Source: Phlebopus portentosus (taxonomy: Eukaryota; Basidiomycota; Agaricomycetes; Boletales; Boletinellaceae). Taken from it: a stretch of DNA of 64,000 bases. Below, piece after piece: positions 12,301 through 23,871 of the stretch (positions are counted from its first letter, which is position 1; every line of letters begins with the position of its first letter). The stretch covers positions 1,488,001-1,552,000 of the forward strand of contig JAYXKI010000005.1 of assembly GCA_037892935.1 (NCBI GenBank). The letters run 5' to 3'. The translations under genes were made by a program, and so were the position numbers. The notes beneath the pieces were generated by a model. That model searched no databases. It had not been told where the DNA came from and saw only the letters and a list, made by a program, of their open reading frames with translations.

Positions 12301-15300
12301 TCAAAGCGCGTCCGGCGAGGTGTCTCCCAATGGCGTGTATGGCGTCTGGGGAAAGGCGGATTCGTCGCCATATTCGGAACGAGTATCAATGTGTTCCTGT
12401 ACGATGCGATAGTAAGGAGTTTACTAAGAAAAATGCTGTTATAGATCGACTCACATCAAAATAATGTCTGGCAACACTGCGAGGTGCTGAAGGATCATGA
12501 TCTGTCAGATAGAGAAAGAGAAGATATAGATATAAACCGATACATACTCCTCGGCGTCCGCGGAAGGCGGCAAGTAATACCGCTTTGCATGATGTGGAAA
12601 GCAACAAGACCGGTCCATCCCGTCTGATGCGATGCACCTAGTCCGCGACCGTCGTCGGCGTGGAAGAACTTCAGAGCATGAGAAAACCGACGAGGTAAAG
12701 ACAAGCAAATCAGCGTACTTCGTAAAATTGCAAGTAATCTCGGAAATGCGGTTCAAGGTCGAACTTGGTGTTTCCGCCATTCGTTGCACGTTTGCCCTCA
12801 ATATCTCTTCCAAAAATATGGATTATGCGATGTTGGATCTCTTCGGCGACGCCGGCAAGGTTCGTGTAGTCTCCGCTGCCAGTAGGACATTCGACCTGCA
12901 AGTCATCCCCGTAGTACTGATGGAATCTTTGAAGGGACTCGATGAGAAGGAAGTTGGTCGCAAGCTGGATTGACTGCTATCAGAAAATGCATGTCTGCTC
13001 AAAGAGCACAAATAGTACTTACCCAGATAGGACCACGCCAGTTCGAGTTTCCTCCAAACATTCCTGAGTGAGAGTCACCAGGCCAGTAGTTTACTTCATA
13101 GCGCTGCCCATGGACATCCATGCCCCAAGGTTCGTCCTTGTGTTTCTTCGACAAGCTGATTTCAAGTATGAGGCTCGATTTTGTTACGGAAACAACAAAA
13201 ATTACGCACGAGCGAATGCCGTGATCACTGAAGAACTCGTCCTCGTCCAGCATTTTTTCCAAAATCCTGATGAGTCGCTCCTTGCTTGCAAGAGCCAATA
13301 GTCTCCGGTCGCCCCTTCCAGGCACTGAAATGTAGTGAGCATAGGACGTTTGATATTAGGACAAGTATGAACCCACGTTCTATGTTTGCCATGTTCCTCT
13401 GTGACACTTCCGGTCTGTTTTCTATGAACCATTCCATCCTTTTTTTGAAACCAGGAAGTCGGTTGATGACCGATGGTTCTAACGTGAGGGTTGCATAAAG
13501 CGGTATCAGACCGACAAGGCTCCTGACTGGAAGCTGCATGGAGTTTCCCGGTCCAAATGAGATTGCATCATAATAGAATCCATCATTCTCATCCCAAAGT
13601 GATAGATCCTCGTCAGTCGAACCTTTGTAAGTCATCGCATCTGCAATAAAGATGAAATGCTCAAAGAATTTGGATGCTATGTCTTCATATACTGGGTTAT
13701 GCTTAGCAAGTTCCAGAGCCATATTGAGCCTGGGGAAGGCAAGTCCCAATTATTTTTTCTGCCACGTAACGAGACGGATGAACTTACATGTTCAAGCAAT
13801 AAAATGCCATCCATGCTGTACCATCTGCCTGACGAAGTGTTCCTCCCGTGGGCAATGGCTCAGAGCGATTAAAGACACCAATATTATCTAGTCCAAGGAA
13901 TCCTCCTTCAAAGATATTCTGGCCGCTAGCGTCCTTCCGATTCACCCACCTAACGGGAAAGGGATAAGCTGCAAGTATTTCTCGGTATGATAAAGGACGA
14001 ACCAGGTGAAGTTCAGCAGTAATTTTTGGAATACGCTCTCCAAGAAAGGTACATCTTCTTTGCCAAACAGCTTACGTTCAATCTTGAACACACGGAAAGT
14101 AGCCCTGTTTGAATGAATGTGAACTTATGTACTATTTCTTAAATGACGAACACGGACCAAGCATGCACGGGAGGGTTGACGTCGCCAAAGTTCCATTCAT
14201 ATGCGGGGATCTGGCCGTCCGGTTTCATGTACCATTCGCGCACCAGCAATTGCAACTGGTTCTTTGCGAAAGCTGGATCAACCATGGCTAGTGGGATACA
14301 ATGGAAAGCTGTATCCCAAGCTGCGAAGAAGGGATACTCCCATTTATCCGGCATCGACAGTATGTCTGCGATATGAAGGTGCTTCCATTCCTAGAAAGAT
14401 TTGAGATGTCAGAAAGTTCACAAAAGACAGAAAGAGAAACTTACTCGGTTTCGGATCCATTTCCGATTTGGAGGTGGCGGAGGTTGAGCAGGATCGCCTT
14501 CTAGCCATGGCTTCTGTATGAACTGATAGAACTGCTTGGTCCATAGCATCCCGGCAAGTGCTTGTCTCATGATCTGCTTGAAGTCGTCGCTGATCCCATG
14601 TCCAGCCAAGTTGTTGTAGAACTCATCGGCTTCCTTGCGCCGTTCCTCTATGACATCGTCAAAGAGACCCTCGTCCTGAAGAGATTCATCCTTGTGTGGT
14701 TTGTTCGGAGTCAGCTTCAAACGAATGACAGCGCATCCGCCGTTGCCTGGAACATCTTTGAAAGCATAGTGCGCCGCCGCCTTTGTCCCTGTCTTCTGTG
14801 GATTGACGAATTCATTTTCCGCAGGAAACGGAGTTCTAGGACCTTCTTCATAATCTGTATCCCCGTCCCCTGAGTAATAATGAGAATGTATTTTACCAAA
14901 TCCATAATCCTCCTCCTTCGGACGATGAGAAGGAATGAGGTAGTCATGGAACGCGTCTTTCGAATACTTGCTCTCGTTCTGGCCTCCATACAAGCGTTGA
15001 TAGTTTGTCTCATTTTCCGTAAAAAGAAGTGTTGGATATACTGAATCATCCTCTTCCGATTCTTCAACTTCCTCCTCATCTTTTGGACCAATGGGCTGAG
15101 GGGAAGGGAGACAGTAGAGATGGGTCTTGCCGAGAGTTGGATGCGTCGCTGTTATAGCATTTTCGTTACGACCGACGAGACTCGCTTTTTCCGGGCGAGG
15201 GAGAGGCCAAGACCAAGTATTCGGGAACCAAAGGTGTGGTAGAATATGCAAGGTAGCAGGGTCCGGTCCCCGATTATACGCTGTCACTCTGATATAGATA

Positions 15301-16236
15301 GAGTCTGGATTGTCCTCCTCTTTAGCATACTAAGCAGAAATTTTTTCAGAACTAAAATTCAAACACAGCAGCAGAATGATATCTTTCTCACCTCCACAAA
15401 AATATCCCAGTATCGATCATCATCAAAAATCCCAGTATCCGTAATTTCGAACTCGGAAACATCTCGCGATCTACTCTGATTCTCGCGGACGAGATCCTCG
15501 TACGGATAAGCACGCTGAGGATACTTGTAAAGGTACTTCATGTAAGAATGGGTGGGAGTGGAATCGAGGTAATAATAGAGTTCTTTGACGTCCTCTCCAT
15601 GGTTTCCTTGATGACTAGTAACACCAAACAACCTCTCTTTCAACATTGTGTCTTTTTCGTTCCAGAAGGCGAGTGCAAAGCACAGACGAAGGTGGTTATC
15701 AGAAATACCGGCAAGGCCGTCTTCGCCCCACCTATATGCGCGAGAGCGCGCTTGCGAGTGCGGAAAATGAGACCATGCATCGCCGTTCCACGAGTAATCT
15801 TCGCGAACGGTCGCCTGAAGTCAAAGATGTCGTAAATTACGGCGCATACAGTGATGCATAGAGCAATACTCACCCATTGACGTTCGCTTAAGTATGGACC
15901 CCATCTTTTCCAGTGCCTCTCCTTCCTTTCATCTTCCTCGAGGCGATATCGTTCCACACCATCGTAACGTGTCCCCAGCTTCTTGAGCAACCTTTCCTGG
16001 AACGTTGTTGCCTGCCTACTCTTTTCGGTGAATGAGAGAGATGATCTGGGTTGGATCTTTCCCTTAGAGGAAAGGTCTTTGTCCTTGCTTGATGGAGGAG
16101 GCGTGCTTTTGGGAATATGAATCGACAAGTTCGGCGACTCGGAAGGAGTTACGCCTGGAGTAGGCGAACGAGTACTGTTTGGAGAGGAATCTTGACCACC
16201 GAAGACCTTCGCTTGGATATTCTTCGCTGTGCTCAT
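12301..16236 (-). CDS. GH63-type glucosidase (bacterial-like branch)
   Basis: Thirteen exons (16236-15874, 15814-15392, 15329-14445, 14390-14158, 14104-14003, 13949-13788, 13729-13377, 13324-13210, 13155-13023, 12964-12719, 12668-12581, 12501-12455, 12396-12301) join in phase to 1081 residues. After a Ser/Pro-rich leader of ~90 residues come blocks I recognise from a glucosidase family shared with bacteria: [76 protein letters not shown] and [10 protein letters not shown]. These match the (alpha/alpha)6-toroid GH63 / mannosylglycerate-hydrolase-like group, which cleaves alpha-glucosidic bonds; the true substrate is unknown. There is no signal peptide or N-terminal anchor, so it is probably cytosolic and unlike ER glucosidase I. 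No frame breaks. Its 3' end faces the membrane protein gene 294 bases away. Confidence 0.85.
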
Positions 16237-16624
16237 CGTGAGTAGCGCCGACGAAAGGACGGGTCAAGGCAGTTGTACGACCCCGGTGCCACCCAGATGA
16301 ACAGACAGATAGTCGGGAAACGAAGAGAGAGAAGTTGTCGAGGGCACGGAATCGCGTCGGGTTCTTTAGTTTTAAGTACTCGCGCCCCGAACGCGTCATT
16401 TGCTTCCATTGCACCTCTCCACCGGCTTCCAAATGGAGTTTACTTGGGTTATCAGCCAAATCGACGCGCCTTAGGCACCACCTCCCTTCACCAGTAAATA
16501 CTGCGTGCATCGACAACATTTATTCCAGTGGCTTTCGTTTCGGAGATTCGATCAATAAGCTTCGGTAGTTATTGAACATTTATTGCCAAAGATGCTTATT
16601 ACGCGTGATCCGTGCTCGCGTATA
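16237..16624. promoter_or_regulatory. 5' flank of the glucosidase gene up to the transposon
   Basis: 388 bases between the glucosidase ATG and the transposon target duplication. The promoter is expected here but no element is distinct. Confidence 0.4.
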
Positions 16625-16631
16625 CTATAAA
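16625..16631. repeat. Left target-site duplication (CTATAAA)
   Basis: Identical to the 7 bases just outside the right TIR. If A16624 is included the match is 8 bases. Confidence 0.85.
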
Positions 16632-16650
16632 TGGTGACTGGCAATTCCCA
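16632..16650 (+). repeat. Left terminal inverted repeat
   Basis: 19 bases, exact reverse complement of 21145-21163. Confidence 0.95.
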
Positions 16651-17157
16651 ACTCCAAACCGTGCGTTCCCACGATTCCTGCCGCGTCGTGCCAGTGATCG
16701 ACGCATGCATGAATGTTGTTGCACTTTTGAAGATGGCCTTCGCCTCAATCTCACGTTGTGCACAATGCTATATAAATATCCAAAAAATGTTACAAAAATG
16801 TATTTAGGCTTGTAGAACATGGATATAAAATTTTTGTGCAAAAAACATCCCATTTGAATGCAAAACACGGCACTTTTATGCAGTTTCTCAGCAATGGAGG
16901 ATATCCTTAAGAATTTTTTTTGAACAAAATCTTTAAAGTCATGTAAAACTTACATCCCGTCACTAAAAATCGCAAATATTGATGAATTGAGGGAGGAGAT
17001 AGATTTCGAAAGTAGGGGGTTGGGACAGTGCAGATTCAGAAAATTAACGAACACGTGATGTGATAGAAATATGTTGAACTCCGGCGACACCTCTGCTTCT
17101 CGATCAAAGAAGCAAGAAAAGGCAAAATTCAATCAGTAAGCATATGTAAAGGATAGT
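16651..17157 (+). other. Transposon 5' non-coding part
   Basis: 507 A/T-rich bases between the left TIR and the first ATG of the transposase. They probably contain its promoter (TATAAATA near 16770-16777). No gene seen. Confidence 0.5.
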
Positions 17158-20100
17158 TTGATGCATACAGAGTACTTACAGTGCGATTTGAGAAGAGAAA
17201 TGCCAAAAACGAAGCAATCACGCTCTGGAGCCCAAGTTTTGGTGCTCCAGAAAGCTCGAGACGATCTCGCAACTGTCAGTTCATCGAGAAAAGAGAATAT
17301 TCCTGTCAAAAACACAAGGTCGACGAGTTTGAAGATCGAACAACTTACGGTGGACTTGCAAAGGGCAGAAGGGCGGCTTAACGAAACACAAAAGCTTGCT
17401 ATTCAGCAAGCTGTCGACTTCGACCGTTTAAACAAGGAGTTTCAGAAGCTCGAGACTGCCAATGAATCGATGAGACATCACCTTGTGCAAATACAGGTGG
17501 CACTTACCAAAAGCGAGGACCAGCTGTCCAAGGCGTGGGCAAATACATCTGCCTCTCAAAACCAGGTCAGGTACCTGCGAGTTGCTCGCAAGCGTCTTTC
17601 CGAGACCAAAACTTTGCTGGGCAATAAAAACAAACAATTAAGAGGTCAGTTACTGGCAAAGGAGACAAAACTCACCAAACACGAAATGACGGCTGCTGCA
17701 TTACATTTGCACATCGAAACCTTGAGCAATGCACCAAAAATCGCACCACCGTCACTGTCCTCAACGAATGTCAGTACTTTGGTCACGAATTCATGCCAGA
17801 GAGAACTCGAGAGAAGGATCAGAATGCTGGAGAAGAAGATTCGTCAGATCGGAAGAAATTACGACAGAAAAATCGAGAACTTACGCAATCGAATTCAGAC
17901 AACCCGAAGCAAATACAATGCTCTCCGAATGCAACTTTGCCGATCTCGAAAACATGTCAGCAAGCTCGATTTGTTCAAGAAGAAAGCAATGATAATGGTT
18001 CGACATACCTATAAAGGACTGTACTCGACTCGTCTTCGCTCGCTCATTCGCCGAATGTGTAGTCTTGGATGTCCTCTGACAAAATGCGGAATGGTTTTTT
18101 CTGAGTTCATGAAGTTCCTCTGTAATTTTATTGGACTCACCTCTGGAATGAAAATTCGAGTGCCGAGCATACGAACAATCAGAAGATTTGTCAAGGAAGG
18201 AGAGGTCGCGTCCAGGATCCAACTTGGTGAAGAAATGAGACGAACCGTTGGTACGTTCGTAATGTTGAAGAGCTTCCTGATCAATCGAGTTTAATTTTTG
18301 TCCAGGATTTACCACTGGCGGCGATGGAACTACAAACAAAAGTCAGAACTTCGATTCTTTTCATCTGAACTTCTCGATCCCAAAAAATGCCTCCTCGGAG
18401 GCATCTTCGTCGTCTGAAACCGTTCGACATGTTCGCTTTGGGAACCTACGAATGGAGGCAAATCATAGAGCCGAAACGCAGATGAATGGAGACGTCCAGT
18501 TCATACAAAATTTCATTGATCTGTACAAAAAGAGTCCATTGGGACAAAGAAATGGTCAGACTATACTCAGCTAGGATCTATTGTATAGGTGCTAACTCGA
18601 GTCTCAGATGTTTCGACGTTGGATACATCGAATGCTCCGCTGAGCATCGAGACGGCCGCTTTGAAGTACCACGGATCGCATGGTGACCACGCAGAGGACC
18701 AGAAGGCTAAGCATCGTCTTCTTGCCGCCTGGAAAGAGACTGTATCATTGCGTGGACTTGGAGCGAAGCATTTTTTTCCTTACCTGAAGATCGACGCGAA
18801 GCTTTCATTTGTAGAGGAAGAGAAAAAATGATTGAAGAACTTGGAAGCGAATCAGCATGGCGGGCATTAACACCAGAAGAACAGGCTGAAAAAAACTTAG
18901 CTTTGACAGGGGATCTGGCCGATGAATTAGCTGGGGAGGCTCTTTTGTCACTTTCTGAAGAGGAGCGAAGACGAATCAATATATTCGTCTGGGCAGGGTG
19001 CGGAATGCACAAAGATTTAAATGCTGTGAAAGGTGGAGATTCAGCGATGCAGGAAGAATGGAAAAAATTCGATATCTCACCTATCCTGCTTGCCAATCGA
19101 GACAATTCAGCGGTTTTGGAACTCGCAGAGTGCGATGGAGAAGACCCGGGGGACGAACGAGACGAGACAGCTGCCGAGAAGCGTGCTCGTGAAGTTTCGA
19201 AAGCGGGTGGTGTCAAGTTATCATATCTGATAGGATTGCTGGTCAATGATAAAGACGATAAGAAAGGTGAGACTATACTCAGCTAGGATCTATTGTATAG
19301 GTACTTACTCGAGCCTTGCAGGTTGGCATCACATCTTTCGGGATTGGGCCTCGAAGCATATCGGCCTGACGTTCACATTTCCCGACACGTCGAATACACG
19401 GTATTCGTCGTATCTCGATGCGGCCGCAGAAATTCTCGCGCATTTGGATGCGTATGTCCAATTTATGGACCGAGTTCGCTATTCGAAGGTTAAACCTTCG
19501 CTCAATAACCTTGAAGAAAATATTAGCAACGCATTGAACGACCCACCGACACTCACCGAACTTGCATGCCTTGCACTGTACCGAGAGGCCGTTTCGATTC
19601 CCTACATATCTTCGATCCGGGGGGACTCTCTTGAGGAAGTGAATGCTCTCGAGCTTGGATCTAGACTGCGGGATGTGAGACTATACTCAGCTAGGATCTA
19701 TTCACAGGTACTAACTCGAGTCTTACATGATAAAGGTCCAGTCGCACATAAAAAGGCTGATCGAAGCGCCGCAGACAATCTTGTCTGCCCATTCCAGGCC
19801 TCAGGAGGCAATCCTCGACGGAAATAAATCCTGGAATCGCCACGATACCATCGAAGCAATACAAGAACTTATTACCAAAGGAAGGCTACCAAAGCTGGAA
19901 CAGCTTTTCGTAGCCTTTTTGAAGGGCGCCCTATCAACTTGGGAACGATTTTCATCAGAATTTAATGAAGATGGAATCATTGCAGCACTCACCGAAGAAG
20001 AGAAAGAACTGGCTTGGATGCCAGCAACAAACGACGCAAATGAAGGAGCACTTGGCTCCTTCAGAGTATTCCATCGAGGAAGGCCGAATGGGTCTGTGGA

Positions 20101-20536
20101 GCTTTTTAACGCATTATTCAGATACCGAAGAAATAGAACAGAAGAATTCATCGAACAGAAACTTACCAGCGAATGGGACCAGAAGTTTCTCAGGAGGCAG
20201 GCACAAATCGAAGACGCTGAGGGAACGGACAGAAAGCGGCGTCGTGAAATTGAGGACGAGAGGGAGGCAGACTACACTGCAAAACGTCAGAAGTGCGAAA
20301 TAAGAAAAAAAAGAAGAGAAGAAACCGACGCACGAATTGACGCTGTCGAACTGCAGCTGGACCGCGACGCCATTGAGGAAATGACCGTCGCACAAATGAA
20401 AGATCAGTTAGCCAAATTACGCAAAATGCGAAGCGACGTACCGATACCAAAGGCAAAGGATATGCCGAAGAAGGAGGATATCAAGAGGGCCTTGCTGAAC
20501 CTCCTGACAATTATGAGGCCGAATCCCTCATCATGA
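17158..20536 (+). CDS. Transposase-like protein of the 4.5-kb element; frame broken at an A6 run
   Basis: Exons 17158-18250, 18306-18554, 18608-19266, 19322-19674, 19736-20536; about 1051 residues if one A is restored. The first ~300 residues are basic coiled coil (probably DNA binding/oligomerisation; start uncertain, ATG also at ~17200). Candidate catalytic features: GGDGTT (Asp ~371), WAGCGMHKDLN with Cys ~579 and His ~582, ANRDN, and NDANEGALG with Glu ~888, consistent with a DDE enzyme carrying a CxxH motif. The C-terminus is Lys/Arg/Glu-rich. In exon 3 the frame ends at TGA 18829-18831 and resumes one base earlier at ATG 18828; a seventh A in 18823-18828 would join them as EEEKKMIEEL. 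The last three introns are near-identical. I recall related multi-copy proteins in Agaricomycetes, usually unnamed. Confidence 0.78.
18555..18607 (+). repeat. Intron copy A (introner-like) in the transposase gene
   Basis: 53 bases, GTCAG...CTCAG, phase 1, with branch-like GCTAAC. It shares a 25-base core (AGACTATACTC followed by AGCTAGGATCTATT) and the 3' ACTCGAG block with copies B and C. CTATAC and GTATAG inside it could form a 6-bp stem. Confidence 0.85.
19267..19321 (+). repeat. Intron copy B (introner-like) in the transposase gene
   Basis: 55 bases, GTGAG...TGCAG, phase 1. It has the same core as copy A including the CTATAC/GTATAG arms, with small changes in the branch region and just before the acceptor. 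Confidence 0.85.
19675..19735 (+). repeat. Intron copy C (introner-like) in the transposase gene
   Basis: 61 bases, GTGAG...TAAAG, phase 0, with a perfect TACTAAC branch sequence. It shares the core with A and B but has CACAG where they have GTATAG, and a longer 3' tail. Confidence 0.8.
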
Positions 20537-21144
20537 TCCATCATCTCGCGCAGCCGCTTGCTTACATCTTCCCAATCCGTGCTTGTACTTCTTCAACTTT
20601 TTGGACTTGGGTTTGTCCGGTTCATCAGTAGTTGTTTTCATTATTTCACGTCACCGAATTCGAAGGATTTCTGGAGAACTTTGCTGCGCATATATGCGCA
20701 GCATACTGTGACGAGTAGAAAGGGGTTGACCAGCCACCAAGATTCTCGACACGAGCTCCAAGCATTGATTTCTTGAGACTGAAGATAACACGCGCAGATG
20801 GTGAGCAAAGGAAGCAGGAGACTAATTGTCGTATTCCCCTCTATCGAATGTATTGAAGATATAGTTCAATAGTAGTAAAGCTCGATGTCTGCAATTGAAG
20901 CTGAGAGGAGTTGCCGACTTAGAAATTCTGGAGGCAAAGCTAAGAAGATTAAAGTTGTGCTCGATCTAAGATAAGGTTGCCGTAAATGACAGAATAAAGT
21001 TTTGCACTGTCGGGAAGGCGTGGTGTCCGGTGATAAGGCTTTAAGACATGCATGTGCGAAGTGCGACAACAAGATCGACGTAAATTACTTAAAACAGGTA
21101 TATTTCAAACTCCGCCCGGGAGAAAACCTGGCACGCGTCACTCA
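20537..21144 (+). other. Transposon 3' non-coding part
   Basis: 608 bases between the transposase stop and the right TIR. Only short frames; nothing else recognised. Confidence 0.5.
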
Positions 21145-21163
21145 TGGGAATTGCCAGTCACCA
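21145..21163 (-). repeat. Right terminal inverted repeat
   Basis: 19 bases, exact reverse complement of the left TIR. Confidence 0.95.
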
Positions 21164-21170
21164 CTATAAA
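21164..21170. repeat. Right target-site duplication (CTATAAA)
   Basis: Same 7 bases as the left duplication; it contains a TATAAA box-like sequence. Confidence 0.85.
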
Positions 21171-21478
21171 CCAGTGAAATTAACTTCAAGGTCTCGGTAC
21201 CGTCTGCGCTCGCCACCGAAGTTCTTTTTAGCAAAAGAATCTCAGTCGCGCTCAAAGTATCGCAATGTACGGTAGCTTCCGTCTTCAAGTGCCACAGTCA
21301 CCAAGAGAGTCACTATCGCAAGTCCGTTCGGCTCAAGAGAGGTCCGCTGGAGTTGAATCCAGGTCCAGAGATGTTCCGAGTCACGTGATTGGTTTTTACT
21401 AGTAACCGCTATCTCCGATTCAAGTGGCCAGTGGACCAAACCTCTCTCCGCCCATCCTACCGTCTAGTGCTTCTATTC
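21171..21478 (+). promoter_or_regulatory. 5' flank of the zinc-cluster gene
   Basis: About 308 bases between the transposon and the ATG. The promoter is expected here but no distinct element is seen. The transposon has separated this gene from its original upstream DNA. Confidence 0.4.
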
Positions 21479-23871
21479 ATGCCCGGGGACATCGCAAAAC
21501 AAAAGAAGACCAGAAGGAGGTTAAGGGTTAGCTGCGTCGAATGTACGAGACGGCGGCAGGTACGAAGACTTCACAATCGAGTAATTTCTTTTTCACAAAA
21601 ACCTGACTCGAACAGAAATGTGACAGGACGCAGCCGTGCGGGCTCTGTAGGAGGCGTGGGGTTGAACACCTGTGTCGTTGGGAGCTCGAGCCTTTTGCTC
21701 GCCCGCAGCCCTCCCGGCCTACAGGTTCCCGTAAAACGGAGAACAAATCTTCCCTCGAAAGACGGGCAGCGTCTCAATCTTCTACTGAGACATCAGTTGA
21801 TGATCTCGCCGTTGATCCTGCTGTGTCCTTGCGGATGCTAGAGTCAGAAGTGAAGGAGGCTGCCATTGCGTTGGCCCAGCTGTCAGTTGCCAGACATGCA
21901 CGTCATTCCCTTTTTTTTCGCGTTTTAAATAAATTTTTATATACGATTAGGGAGAATATCTCGGAACCGGCTCTCTTGTCTGTGCACTTCATAGGGTAAG
22001 TCTTCAAGCAAATTCATTTCAATTTATATACTCAGATTTCTCACTTACTTCCTAGCTTAACGACCACTCCGAAAGCAAGCTTCCAGTTGACAAGTCATCC
22101 GGACTGCCTTTCTCATCGAGAAACCAGTATTCTTCTGCAATTTCAAATACGTTCAGCAGTACACTCTACAGTCTGATTTCCAATTTTCCTCTCCAATCTC
22201 GTTGCGATGAGCTGATTGAAGCTTTCTTCGAGCATGATAATTGGCGCTACGGAATCCCTAAGACGATCATAATGCTAGCGTACCATGCTATGTGGGACAC
22301 GATTCAAACAGACAGAACATCTGTGGAAAGAATCAGTTTCAACTGGGTAACCCTCCTGTTTGCTACGCTCGCGCTTTCATCAGGCTGCTCGTCGGAGGAA
22401 GAGAGTCGTAAATACTTCCTGCAGGCTCTGACCTCAAAGCGCCTGGCCGAAGACGTACAATCAGCATCATTCTTCGCTCCGCGACATTCTGGAACATATT
22501 CTCAAGGAACTGCTCACGGCTGCATTGCAGCGGCACTCATGGCCGACTACTTGTGTGATAGAGGGCAAATGACAGAGGTACGCCCTATACTTTTGAGATA
22601 TACGAGTTAGGACCGAGTATCCTCTAGGCTTGGAAGTTGATTGGCTCAGCAGTCCGAAACGCCCAAAATGCAGGACTGTATCTCAATCCGGCGTGGAACA
22701 AATGGAAAGATATGACAGAAGACGAACAGACACTGAGATTAATAGCCTGGCACAGTTGCGCCACTAGGGACAGGTCTTTCTTTCTTCCTATACCCTCTTT
22801 TATCCGTTGTTCATACAATCGATTTAGGTTTTTGTCATTCGCCCTTGGGAGACCCGCTATGGTTCACTCCCGCGACTGTTTTGTGCCCTTGCGAAAAACG
22901 TGCCCTCCATCGCTCGCAACTGATGGAAGTTCGGACATTGGGTGTTTTTTCCAAATCTGTGTAATTCGCTTGATGGAATGTGTGTCTGACGAGAAGGATA
23001 AGGCAGGTTTGAACATCGTAGGAACCAAAACAAACTCCTCATTTCATTGTTTCAGTACTTTTGTATACATCCGAACAGAACTGACGGTGGGAAGAGTTTC
23101 GATGGAAAAATATCCCTTTGGGAGGCATCATTGCCATCATACTTTGCATTGCATGATCCAGATACGAGTCTTGATCACGCTTACCCTAGGCTGAGGTTGC
23201 ACCGTTACCTGGTTGCAGGCCATTACTACTTCTGTCGCATGCTCTTCCATCGTTCGCTACTATGTATCAAGCTTTTAACCGGATCTTCCGACGAGATGGT
23301 GTACAAACATCACCAGTGGGACTTCGGGAACCTCTCTCACTACGCCATTGATTTACTTCACACGCAGAGGTCGCTGATAACAAAAATGGAGCCACAGCGT
23401 CAAATCTGCTTCATGGCATCGTACTTCATTTTCGAAGCCGCTGTGACGCTCTCTATTGCAATGTGCCGTGACCCGGGCCACGCGGATGTAGCTGAGTGGC
23501 GGAAAGAGCGCGATGAGGCGATTGAGTCACTACAGTCTCTCTTGGATATGGACAATAGCGAGTTGACGCAGCAAGCGATTGTTACGCTTCGCATTCTCCA
23601 GGACAGGAAATCACGCTCTACCTCCGTAGATGACGACAAATCCGACCAGTGCAGCGTGAACGAGCTGCCGTCTACCACTTCGGACGATTCCGGTTGGATC
23701 CTGCCAGAGTCCCAGAATCCAATATTGTCGTCAATGTTTCCGATCGATACTTCTCACTTTCAAGACCCCACTGTAGGATTGCCAGACCAGCTTTACACAG
23801 ACACTAGTGGTACTAGCCCATTTAATCTGTCAGGGTTCGATTTTCTGTTCAATTCAGTTACGCCGCAGTAG
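21479..23871 (+). CDS. Zn2Cys6 (fungal zinc-cluster) transcription factor
   Basis: Modelled exons: 21479-21559, 21616-21881, 21951-21995, 22076-22577, 22628-22773, 22828-22981, 23056-23871; 669 residues. The binuclear cluster lies at the N-terminus, spacing C-x2-C-x6-C-x5-C-x2-C-x8-C, with its third cysteine encoded just after intron 1, a common position in this family. A short coiled-coil-like linker follows, then a fungal-specific middle homology region (LPSK-type start, FALGRP segment). Such proteins bind CGG-type sites in the nucleus and regulate metabolic genes. Two junctions are less sure: the acceptor ending CGAAAG at 22075 and the weak donor GTGTCT at 22982, chosen because they keep the frame. 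Targets unknown; the glucosidase and MFS genes are possible but unproven. Confidence 0.8.

Larger units (their letters stand above)
16632..21163 (+). mobile_element. Complete DNA transposon, 4.5 kb, CxxH-type transposase, superfamily not assigned
   Basis: The ends are perfect 19-bp inverted repeats (TGGTGACTGGCAATTCCCA at 16632-16650 and its complement at 21145-21163). They are flanked by the same CTATAAA at 16625-16631 and 21164-21170, eight bases if the preceding A is counted. The only gene inside is the five-exon transposase-like gene on the + strand. The TIR, the 7-8 bp duplication and a CxxH motif between candidate acidic residues point to a cut-and-paste RNase-H-fold (DDE) transposon of the broad hAT/P/KDZ kind. 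I could not match a named superfamily. The identical TIRs and target duplication suggest a fairly recent insertion, although the gene has one frame break. Confidence 0.85.

Noticed and set aside
16632..21163. Assignment of the transposon to KDZ or hAT
   Set aside because: The CxxH motif and 7-8 bp duplication are compatible, but I see none of the family-specific blocks I know from KDZ, and the N-terminus lacks a BED finger.
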